Assembly: GCA_964370195.1 (NCBI GenBank)
Contig: CAYJIH010000067.1
Location: 1 to 6,573, forward strand
DNA length: 6,573 bases
Reading direction: 5' to 3'
Origin: JAAYCI01 sp964370195
GTDB taxonomy: Bacteria; Bacillota; Clostridia; Oscillospirales; Ruminococcaceae
Below, piece by piece: positions 1-5,168 of the stretch. The notes under the pieces were generated by a model that saw only the letters and a program-made list of their open reading frames with translations, was not told where the DNA came from and did not search any database. The stretch's first letter is position 1, and each line of letters starts with the position of its first letter. The position numbers were made by a program, and so were the translations under genes.

Positions 1-844
1 TCCGATTGAAGCCGAAACACCTCTTCTTGAGGTGACTGCGGGTTGTTCACACAATCAATGTTCTTTTTGCACAATGTATCGGGAAACTCCGTTTAAGGTC
101 TCGCCACTTTCACATGTAGAGGAAGATTTACAAGAGCTTGCAAGCTATAACAGTGCCATAAACCGCATTTTCTTGGTAAATGGCGAACCTTTTGTTTTGG
201 CTGCGAATAAGCTTATTGAGATAGGAAAATTAATTCACAAGTATCTGCCGAATATTGAAACGATAACTTGTTATGCTTCTATTAAAAACCTAAAAAACAA
301 GAGTTTAGAGGAATTAAAAGAACTAAGAGCGCTTGGATACAACGAGCTTCATATAGGGCTTGAGTCTGCTTATGAGCCGGCTGTCACCCAGATGAACAAA
401 GGATTTACAATTAAAGAAGCGTATGAAAATATTGAAAAGCTTGTGAATGCCGGTTTTGATTGGGATGCTATCATCATGACAGGCGTAGCCGGCAAAGGGA
501 ATGGCAAAATTCATATCGAAGAAACGGCGAAACTGCTAAACAAATTTCCACCATATTTGGTTTCGCTTATGACCACTTCTGTATCAGCCGGCACTCCGCT
601 TGAAAGAATGGTGGACGAAGGTGAATTCATAGAGTGTACGGAATTTGAAAAAATTGAAGAAGAAAAAATGCTCATCAAACTACTCGATTTTGATGCCTAT
701 TTCTTTGGTGGGCACAGTTATAATCTCATACCATTGAATGCTCCCCTTTCTCACAAAGATGAAATTTTGCAGTATATTGATAAGAAACTTACAGAAATTG
801 ACCCAAAACTTTTAAACTCATCATACAGGAGAGCGAATATTTAG
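1..844 (+). CDS. Radical SAM protein, 5' end outside the window
   Basis: The frame is open from the first bases (codons in phase with base 2) to TAG at 842-844, so the true start lies upstream. A GTG at 32 sits inside the conserved sequence just before the iron-sulfur motif and is not a believable start. Visible residues give the 4Fe-4S/SAM cysteines as GCSHNQCSFCTMY (Cys codons at 44, 59 and 68). The spacing is CX4CX2C rather than the textbook CX3CX2C. This is followed by a SAM-binding NGEPF motif (about codon 60, the usual GGE position), a GLES segment (about 118-121) and a FGGHS segment near the C-terminus. These are the landmarks of the radical SAM TIM barrel, which cleaves S-adenosylmethionine to a 5'-deoxyadenosyl radical in the cytoplasm. 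No auxiliary cluster motif is visible in the C-terminal part. The substrate is unknown. The next gene starts 8 bases downstream, with its ribosome site overlapping this stop codon, so the two are very probably co-transcribed. The radical SAM call is firm; a finer subfamily is not claimed. [Confidence was not given in the original answer; 0 is a placeholder.]. Confidence 0.
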   Translation, partial: PIEAETPLLEVTAGCSHNQCSFCTMYRETPFKVSPLSHVEEDLQELASYNSAINRIFLVNGEPFVLAANKLIEIGKLIHKYLPNIETITCYASIKNLKNKSLEELKELRALGYNELHIGLESAYEPAVTQMNKGFTIKEAYENIEKLVNAGFDWDAIIMTGVAGKGNGKIHIEETAKLLNKFPPYLVSLMTTSVSAGTPLERMVDEGEFIECTEFEKIEEEKMLIKLLDFDAYFFGGHSYNLIPLNAPLSHKDEILQYIDKKLTEIDPKLLNSSYRRANI

Positions 845-852
845 GAGGGCTT

Positions 853-1623
853 ATGAAAACAATTTTACTCACAGGCGCTACCGATGGAATTGGGCTTGAA
901 ACAGCCAAGGAATTGGCGGATGATGGACACAAATTGATTCTTCATGGGAGAAGCTATAAAAAACTTGAAAACCTTAAAAATATCCTTTTAGAGATCAATG
1001 AAAATGTCGAGATGACTCTGATTAGAGCCGATTTATCCAGTATGTCCGAAGTTCACAATATGGCCGATGAGATTTTAGCCTTAGATGTGAAGCTTGATGT
1101 GATAATCAACAATGCAGGCGTTTTTGTTACGGAAAAGCCTAAAACAATAGATAATATCGATGTTCGCTTTGCAGTAAATACGATTGCTCCCTATGTTTTA
1201 ACAAAAAAACTTTTGCCAATACTAAACACAGGTGCTAGAGTTGTCAATGTATCGTCTGCTGCACAAACAGCCGTTAAGCTAAAATCTTTTGCTGTTAGAA
1301 ATTCCGATAGTGAAGCATATGCTGAAAGTAAGCTTGCCATTATTATGTGGTCTATGGAACTTGCAAAAGATGTGAATATCATATCTGTTAATCCAAAGTC
1401 TTTTTTAGGCAGCAAAATGGTTGAAGAAGCTTACGGCAGACAGGGGTATGATCTGAAAATAGGTGCAGATATTCTAAGCCGAGCGGCATTATCGGATGAA
1501 TTTGCAAATGCAAATGGTAAATATTTTGATAATGATTATGGGATTTTCACGGATCCTCATCCCTATGCCCTGAATGAAAGCAACCGCAAAGAACTTATAA
1601 AAATTCTAGATAGTTTTATATAA
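853..1623 (+). CDS. Short-chain dehydrogenase/reductase (SDR), NADP-type
   Basis: A complete 256-residue protein, the normal length of a classical SDR. The Rossmann cofactor motif TGATDGIG is at residues 7-14. Arg33 in LHGRS, after the second beta strand, suggests preference for NADP(H). D60-L61 is the adenine-ring contact, NNAG is at 86-89 and the structural Asn is at 109. The catalytic set is complete: Ser134/135 in NVSSA, Tyr156 and Lys160 in YAESK. The usual PG after the sixth strand is replaced by NPKS (about 181-184). The ATG has AGGAGG at 843-848 with a 4-base spacer, slightly short, and that site overlaps the stop of the radical SAM gene, which points to a translationally coupled operon. 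The reaction is NAD(P)-dependent oxidation or reduction of an alcohol/carbonyl in the cytosol; the substrate cannot be read from sequence. The fold and activity class are certain, the pathway unknown. Confidence 0.93.
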   Translation: MKTILLTGATDGIGLETAKELADDGHKLILHGRSYKKLENLKNILLEINENVEMTLIRADLSSMSEVHNMADEILALDVKLDVIINNAGVFVTEKPKTIDNIDVRFAVNTIAPYVLTKKLLPILNTGARVVNVSSAAQTAVKLKSFAVRNSDSEAYAESKLAIIMWSMELAKDVNIISVNPKSFLGSKMVEEAYGRQGYDLKIGADILSRAALSDEFANANGKYFDNDYGIFTDPHPYALNESNRKELIKILDSFI

Positions 1624-1660
1624 AAACCCCATCACCAAGTTTTGCTCGGTAATGGAGTTT
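1624..1660 (+). terminator. Terminator-like hairpin after the SDR gene
   Basis: Starting right after the SDR stop, AAAC-C-CCAT-C-ACC (1624-1636) pairs with GGT-A-ATGG-A-GTTT (1648-1660), giving 11 pairs and two mismatches around an 11-base loop. The following tract is CACTTTTATA rather than a clean T run, so this is a moderate rather than ideal intrinsic terminator. A second weaker hairpin with T-rich flank follows at about 1708-1745 (GGGAAGG against CCATCCT, then AATTTTTATTTT). Together they plausibly insulate the fluoride unit from read-through. Confidence 0.5.
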
Positions 1661-1744
1661 CACTTTTATACTCCAGTTATTCCCCGAAAAATACTCGAAT
1701 TAGGATAGGGAAGGTTTATATTTGCCATCCTCCGAATTTTTATT

Positions 1745-1773
1745 TTGCAATCTTTATCCCGGTGTGATACAAT
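1745..1773 (+). promoter_or_regulatory. Sigma-A type promoter of the fluoride riboswitch unit
   Basis: TTGCAA at 1745-1750 (-35), a 17-base spacer and TACAAT at 1768-1773 (-10). A TG at 1765-1766 sits one base before the -10, making it an extended -10. The expected transcription start is near 1780-1781, exactly where the first stem of the aptamer begins, so promoter and riboswitch calls support each other. It also means the ATG at 1786 would lie only about 5 bases into the transcript, arguing against its use as a start codon. Confidence 0.8.
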
Positions 1774-1780
1774 ATTTACT

Positions 1781-1838
1781 AGGGAATGAAGTTCTCCCTT
1801 GGAAATACCCTAAACCGCTATCAAGCTGATGACTTCTG
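1781..1838 (+). promoter_or_regulatory. Fluoride riboswitch aptamer (crcB motif)
   Basis: The RNA matches the fluoride aptamer in order, sequence and pairing. Stem P1 is AGGGA (1781-1785) with TCCCT (1795-1799), closing a loop that starts AUGA, as in known examples. The conserved AACCGC follows at 1813-1818. A short P2, GCT (1817-1819) with AGC (1824-1826), comes next, and then the hallmark GCTGATGAC at 1825-1833. The loop bases GAAGT (1788-1792) are exactly complementary to ACTTC (1832-1836), which is the pseudoknot of this class. The P1-to-P2 linker is somewhat longer than in minimal examples, a region that varies in the family. Known biology: the aptamer binds fluoride through a Mg2+ cluster and turns on fluoride-tolerance genes. 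Here it lies between a strong promoter and a cation/proton antiporter. A covariance-model search with the Rfam fluoride riboswitch model would settle the call. Confidence 0.93.
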
Positions 1839-1871
1839 TGATTTTATGTCGCAGGAATTGTCAGTTTTTTT
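1826..1871 (+). terminator. Riboswitch expression platform: conditional intrinsic terminator
   Basis: CTGATGACTTCTG (1826-1838) pairs with CAGGAATTGTCAG (1852-1864). The 13-position stem has one C-A mismatch and a few G-U pairs, the loop is 13 bases, and seven T follow at 1865-1871. The 5' arm contains base 1826 of P2 and the whole 3' strand of the aptamer pseudoknot (1832-1836). The fluoride-bound aptamer and the terminator therefore cannot form together. The predicted logic is ON with fluoride (pseudoknot held, read-through) and OFF without it (terminator forms). Confidence 0.85.
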
Positions 1872-1880
1872 GCGATTATT

Positions 1881-1886
1881 AGAAGG
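1881..1886 (+). promoter_or_regulatory. Ribosome binding site that decides the antiporter start
   Basis: AGAAGG lies 7 bases before the ATG at 1894 and just after the riboswitch terminator's T run. The competing in-frame ATG at 1786 has only AGGGA directly abutting it, and the ATG at 1846 lies in the terminator loop without a ribosome site. Position and spacing select 1894. Confidence 0.8.
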
Positions 1887-1893
1887 AAAAAAT

Positions 1894-3087
1894 ATGTTGT
1901 TATCTTTTGGGTTGTTACTTTTAGTAGGCTTATCTATGGCAAGTATTTGCCAAAAAATTAAATTGCCGAGAATTATAGGAATGCTCTTTAGCGGCATTAT
2001 ACTTGGACCATACGCCTTAGATTGCATTGCGCCAAGTATACTGGACATATCTTCGGATTTAAGGAAGATGGCTTTAATCATTATACTTATTAAGGCGGGG
2101 TTGTCGCTGAATATTGGTGATTTAAAAAAAGTGGGTAGGCCTGCTATTCTCATGTCTTTTTTGCCTGCAAGTTTTGAAATGATGGCTTACTTTGTCTTTG
2201 CACCCAGGATTCTAAATGTAAGTTACACGGATGCATTGCTTATGGGGGCAGTGCTGGCTGCTGTATCGCCCGCCATAGTGGTTCCTCGTATGATTAACTT
2301 GATAGAAAATAAATGTGGTACAGACAAAAATATTCCACAGCTTATTTTGGCAGGAGCTGCTTGTGATGATGTTTTTGTAATTGTACTTTTCACAACCTTT
2401 ACTACAATGGCTTTGGGGGGCGAAGCGAATGCAATGAATGTTGTCGGTATACCCATTTCTATTGTTTTAGGAATCATGGTTGGTGGGCTTTTGGGCATCG
2501 CACTCAGTCGGTTCTTTGAACACGACTACAACCGAAAGGCACCGATACAAAACAGTATAAAAATGGTTGTCATTTTAGCAGTAGCATTGATCATAATAGG
2601 GATAGAAGATACAACCGCCATTCCGTTTTCGGGGCTTTTAGCCGTTGTAAGTATGGCTTGTGTGTATAAACTTAAAAGTTCTCCTGCTGTAATCAATGCA
2701 TTATCTCAAAAATTTGGAAAAATATGGATTGTAGCAGAAATTGTGCTGTTTGTGTTGGTTGGGGCCACAGTCAACCCCTCTTACCTCTTGCAAACCGGCC
2801 TGCCTGCGCTTATTATTGTTTTGATTGGACTTGCAATCCGTACCATAGGCGTAGTTTTAAGTTTACTGGGAACAAATTTGAATGTTAAAGAATACCTGTT
2901 TTGCGTATTTGCCTATTTGCCGAAAGCTACCGTGCAAGCGGCAATCGGGGCGGTGCCTTTATCGCTCGGTTTGCCAAGCGGGAATATTATTTTATCTGTG
3001 GCGGTATTGTCGATTTTAATAACAGCACCTCTCGGGGCAATCGCCATTGATCTTGGCTCCGAAAAGTTGTTGAAAAATTGCGGATAA
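1894..3087 (+). CDS. Cation/proton antiporter under fluoride riboswitch control
   Basis: A 397-residue, very hydrophobic membrane protein with about 12 helices by eye, fitting the Na+/H+ exchanger (CPA) superfamily in length and motifs. From the ATG at 1894: helix 1 (about 1-18), then KIKLPRIIGMLFSGIILGP (21-39), a typical family opening. Next come IKAGLSLN (66-73), SPAIVVP (125-131), and a CDDVF segment with paired Asp158-Asp159 in mid-membrane, the likely ion/proton-binding site. LPKATVQAAIGA follows at 342-353 near the C-terminus. There is no cytoplasmic RCK or TrkA domain, so it is not a full-length KefB/C-like protein. Putative transport is exchange of Na+/K+ for H+ across the plasma membrane. 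Established knowledge: antiporters are among the gene classes found behind fluoride riboswitches, where they presumably aid fluoride tolerance. Direct fluoride transport is not shown here. The frame is open back to 1786, but those 36 codons are the aptamer and terminator and should not be annotated as protein. The ion specificity is unknown. Confidence 0.92.
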   Translation: MLLSFGLLLLVGLSMASICQKIKLPRIIGMLFSGIILGPYALDCIAPSILDISSDLRKMALIIILIKAGLSLNIGDLKKVGRPAILMSFLPASFEMMAYFVFAPRILNVSYTDALLMGAVLAAVSPAIVVPRMINLIENKCGTDKNIPQLILAGAACDDVFVIVLFTTFTTMALGGEANAMNVVGIPISIVLGIMVGGLLGIALSRFFEHDYNRKAPIQNSIKMVVILAVALIIIGIEDTTAIPFSGLLAVVSMACVYKLKSSPAVINALSQKFGKIWIVAEIVLFVLVGATVNPSYLLQTGLPALIIVLIGLAIRTIGVVLSLLGTNLNVKEYLFCVFAYLPKATVQAAIGAVPLSLGLPSGNIILSVAVLSILITAPLGAIAIDLGSEKLLKNCG

Positions 3088-3242
3088 GCCGCTCATAGAG
3101 CCATCGATAGTGCTGAGATTCGTTTGATTTCTCAGATAGCCGTATTCCATTCTTATCAATAATATTCAATTTTATTCTCAAAAAATTCTTCCAACCCCGA
3201 AAAGTTCGAACCCTTTTTTGGGCTCAAAACAGGCCCGTTCAG

Positions 3243-3359
3243 GTTCAAACCCTCTAAATCCAAAATGACAGCTCAAAATCTGTCATAAAAAAACAGCCAT
3301 TTTTGCCCGAAAATGAGCAACAGAAAAGCTGCCGCTAGGTTTGGGTGGAGGGTTTGAAC
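3243..3359. repeat. 12-base inverted repeat with GTTCRAACCC motif
   Basis: GTTCAAACCCTC at 3243-3254 is repeated perfectly in inverted orientation at 3348-3359 (GAGGGTTTGAAC), bracketing about 93 bases. A related GTTCGAACCC is at 3204-3213, whose first eight bases are a perfect palindrome. The motif resembles a tRNA T-arm, but the stem bases around it do not pair and no tRNA could be folded. It could be the termini of a small non-coding element, an attachment-site remnant, or chance in a hairpin-rich spacer. Confidence 0.45.
3287..3331 (-). terminator. Candidate terminator for the DUF1254 lipoprotein gene
   Basis: Read on the minus strand, CAGC (3331-3328) pairs with GCTG (3297-3294), and the inner CATTTT/AAAATG arms (3315-3310 and 3303-3298) stack directly on it. 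Seven T (3293-3287) follow at once. The stem is AT-rich, with a bulge on the 5' side, and lies about 100 bases past the stop. The TGACAG/CTGTCA hairpin (3285-3266), followed by TTTTGG on the same strand, may act as backup. Confidence 0.5.
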
Positions 3360-3433
3360 TCTAGTGGCTATGTTTTCATCAATCATCACATCATTTATTG
3401 TCAAAAGAAAAAATGCCAATCTCTCCATCTTAC

Positions 3434-4888
3434 TCATGGATTTTCTGGAAATGGTTCTATTGTAGGAGATTCCCACTGGGTATTGATTTTGTCTATATCG
3501 GGTGAATATATTCTAAGCAAAAGGTGGAAATCACCTGCCGGTGCAGGCAACCAGTTTGTTGTATCTTCCGGCGCGTCGGCACACACCGTTATTTCAAGAG
3601 AGCCATCTTCGCCATATACGATATCCGAACGATCGTTTATTGTATATCGGTCCAGCTCATTTTCTACAAGGAAATTGTCATCGCCATACATTGTAAGCGA
3701 CCAAAATCCCTTGTCTAACACCGGCGGAACCTCATCAAAGTAAATCGTATAGCAATGCTGCCCATTTAGCATATCACCGCTTATATCATTCTTTGTTTGA
3801 AGGTACAGCGCTACTTCTATCGGGTTTGCGCCAAGTGCAGTCAAGGCTATCCCTGCACGGTATTCGTATTCGGTTAGAAAGTTTCCCACCGGCTCGCCTG
3901 CATATGTCCACATCCCAAGTTCTTCACCGTAAGCGTTTACCGCAAGAATCCAGTTTTCAAAGCAGGCTTCTTGCATCTGCGCCCAGGCGGTTTCGAACGC
4001 TTGGGTGTCCGTGGTAATTTCTGTACGATCAAAGGTCATGCCTGCACCGATATTCAGAACGGAAAACTCTGATATCACATCGATATCCTCGGGGGCAGGA
4101 GGGTTTTGCAGCAATAGTTCATTTGCCAAATTAAAAAACGTTTCTGCATCCATTGCATTTACCCTATCCACGGGCACATACATGTTTTCTTCTTCGAATG
4201 TTCCTTTTGGAGGAACATATTCCTGTTCGTATGCACTCAGTGGCACAATAGACATCTGCTCTTGCAGCGCCATAACGTTTTCGATATCTTCTTCACCATC
4301 CAGCACGGTTCTGCAAATAAACCAAACTGTGCTTGTGGGCACGTCAATGCGGGTTACACCTTCCGGTGTGTCAATATTCTGTTCGGGCCTTGCTATCATA
4401 TAAACCCCGCCAGCATCTATTACTTGTGGTGTGTTTGTCCATGCATCCAGCACTTGTGTTTGCATAAAACGGTCCGCCTCGGGCACGGTGTATATCATTG
4501 GTTCATCGGAAATGTCCAGCCAAGCCGTTGAATACAGCGTGTCCACATTCGGGGTAACCACACTTTTTGTATCCGCATTTCGAAGTTCCTGCGTGTGCAA
4601 AATTTGGTTTATGGGCGCACCCATTGCGCTGGCCTCTTCGGCGTTGGTCTGCGTCACCATCGTCGTATTCATCATCACAAGCGGGTAAAGATATGTGTAT
4701 GCATCGGACAACAAATCCCATATCCGGGCCTCAGCGTTTGTTTGAGGCTCGGATATTGTCTCTTCCTCTGCGGCAGGTGTGTTCTGCAAAACAGGTGCGG
4801 CCGATTCAGCTGTTGCTCTGGACGAGGTGGGCGCACACCCCACAAGCAACACACTCAGAACGCAAACGATGGCGATAAGCTTCTTCAC
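3434..4888 (-). CDS. DUF1254/DUF1214 domain lipoprotein
   Basis: A complete 484-residue exported protein. MKK, a hydrophobic run (4-16) and the lipobox LVGC (15-18) predict a type II signal peptide with Cys18 lipidated and anchored to the outer face of the membrane. A Thr/Ala/Glu-rich linker (about 19-52) follows. The DUF1254 region (about 55-195) has YTYLYPLVMM (64-73), PNVDTLYSTAWLD (113-125) and DAWTN (149-152). The C-terminal DUF1214 region (about 360-465) has FWSLTMYGDDNFLVEN (395-410), RYTIND and NWLPAPAG (445-452), the signatures of that domain. The two-domain order and length match the family. No biochemical function is established for it, and none is assigned here. The start is GTG (complement of 4886-4888) with GGAGG at 4896-4900. 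The gene is divergent from the surface protein at 5169 and convergent with the antiporter, so it is probably monocistronic. The family is familiar from Gram-negatives; here it is a lipoprotein in an apparently Gram-positive setting. Confidence 0.93.
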   Translation of the reverse strand: MKKLIAIVCVLSVLLVGCAPTSSRATAESAAPVLQNTPAAEEETISEPQTNAEARIWDLLSDAYTYLYPLVMMNTTMVTQTNAEEASAMGAPINQILHTQELRNADTKSVVTPNVDTLYSTAWLDISDEPMIYTVPEADRFMQTQVLDAWTNTPQVIDAGGVYMIARPEQNIDTPEGVTRIDVPTSTVWFICRTVLDGEEDIENVMALQEQMSIVPLSAYEQEYVPPKGTFEEENMYVPVDRVNAMDAETFFNLANELLLQNPPAPEDIDVISEFSVLNIGAGMTFDRTEITTDTQAFETAWAQMQEACFENWILAVNAYGEELGMWTYAGEPVGNFLTEYEYRAGIALTALGANPIEVALYLQTKNDISGDMLNGQHCYTIYFDEVPPVLDKGFWSLTMYGDDNFLVENELDRYTINDRSDIVYGEDGSLEITVCADAPEDTTNWLPAPAGDFHLLLRIYSPDIDKINTQWESPTIEPFPENP

Positions 4889-4895
4889 AAGCTTT

Positions 4896-4900
4896 CCTCC
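4896..4900 (-). promoter_or_regulatory. Ribosome binding site supporting a GTG start
   Basis: On the minus strand, GGAGG is followed by 7 bases and then GTG AAG AAG. The spacing is ideal, and the resulting MKK plus hydrophobic run is a proper lipoprotein signal, so the non-ATG start is well supported. Confidence 0.85.
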
Positions 4901-4937
4901 GATTTATCATATCTTTTAAGGCACATTATCTAAGCAT

Positions 4938-4966
4938 ATTATCAACCTGACCACATTAATTGTCAA
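4938..4966 (-). promoter_or_regulatory. Promoter of the DUF1254 lipoprotein gene
   Basis: On the minus strand, a perfect -35 TTGACA (complement of 4961-4966), a 17-base spacer and GATAAT (complement of 4938-4943). The expected start is near 4931, leaving a leader of about 43 bases before the GTG. ATTATC also occurs at 4925-4930, 13 bases away, as a short direct repeat of the -10 region. Confidence 0.8.
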
Positions 4967-5044
4967 GAACAGGGTACGCTTTGTGGCAGACGGTGGGTTC
5001 TTTTTTTGCACACAGACCCCTCAATTTTCTGTTTTGAAAAATAT

Positions 5045-5074
5045 TTGTTCTTTTGTGGAGATTTGTGCTATAAT
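5045..5074 (+). promoter_or_regulatory. Promoter of the secreted surface protein gene
   Basis: A consensus extended -10, TGCTATAAT (5066-5074, TATAAT at 5069-5074), with a weak -35 TTGTTC at 5045-5050 and an 18-base spacer. The expected start is near 5081, giving a leader of about 88 bases that contains the hairpin at 5097-5132. Confidence 0.75.
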
Positions 5075-5096
5075 ATCTTTTGGTTATATATGTTAT

Positions 5097-5133
5097 AAAG
5101 GTGGGAAGAAATAGGCTTTTTCGCCCACTTTTT
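5097..5133 (+). promoter_or_regulatory. Leader hairpin, possible attenuator
   Basis: AAAGGTGGG (5097-5105) pairs with CCCACTTTT (5124-5132), with one G-U. Inside it GAAA (5108-5111) can pair with TTTC (5119-5122). The core GGTGGG/CCCACT followed by T residues looks like an intrinsic terminator, yet it lies between promoter and start codon. It could be a transcription attenuator, an mRNA-stabilising stem, or a terminator with no regulation. No known riboswitch class was recognised in the leader. Confidence 0.45.
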
Positions 5134-5168
5134 CGAAAATTTACTTCGCAAACAGGGAGTTTGAAAAC

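Larger units (their letters stand above)
3088..3433. other. Convergent intergenic spacer, no gene seen
   Basis: This is 346 bases between the stops of the antiporter (plus) and the lipoprotein (minus). I see no convincing coding frame with a ribosome site. It holds stem-loops: CTGAGA (3113-3118) with TCTCAG (3130-3135), without a following T run; GGGC (3220-3223) with GCCC (3233-3236); and TGACAG (3266-3271) with CTGTCA (3280-3285). It also has a minus-strand terminator candidate and a set of GTTCRAACCC motifs described separately. No clear plus-strand terminator for the antiporter was found. Confidence 0.6.

Noticed and set aside
32..34. GTG at 32 as the start of the radical SAM gene
   Set aside because: The frame stays open upstream to the window edge with family-like residues (PIEAETPLLE), so the gene simply begins outside the window.
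1786..1893. In-frame ATG at 1786 as the antiporter start
   Set aside because: It lies within the aptamer P1 loop, about 5 bases from the predicted transcription start, with no properly spaced ribosome site; 1894 has one.
3230..3365. A tRNA gene suggested by GTTCAAACC / GTTCGAACC
   Set aside because: The bases flanking the T-loop-like motif form at most three pairs and no acceptor, D or anticodon arms could be found on either strand.
3345..3743. Plus-strand open frame overlapping the lipoprotein's 3' end
   Set aside because: It is antisense to the conserved DUF1214 coding sequence, has no family resemblance and no convincing ribosome site.
5075..5168. A c-di-GMP or other known riboswitch in the surface-protein leader
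   Set aside because: CGCAAAC at about 5147-5153 faintly recalls a c-di-GMP-I element, but the conserved blocks and stems of that class are absent.
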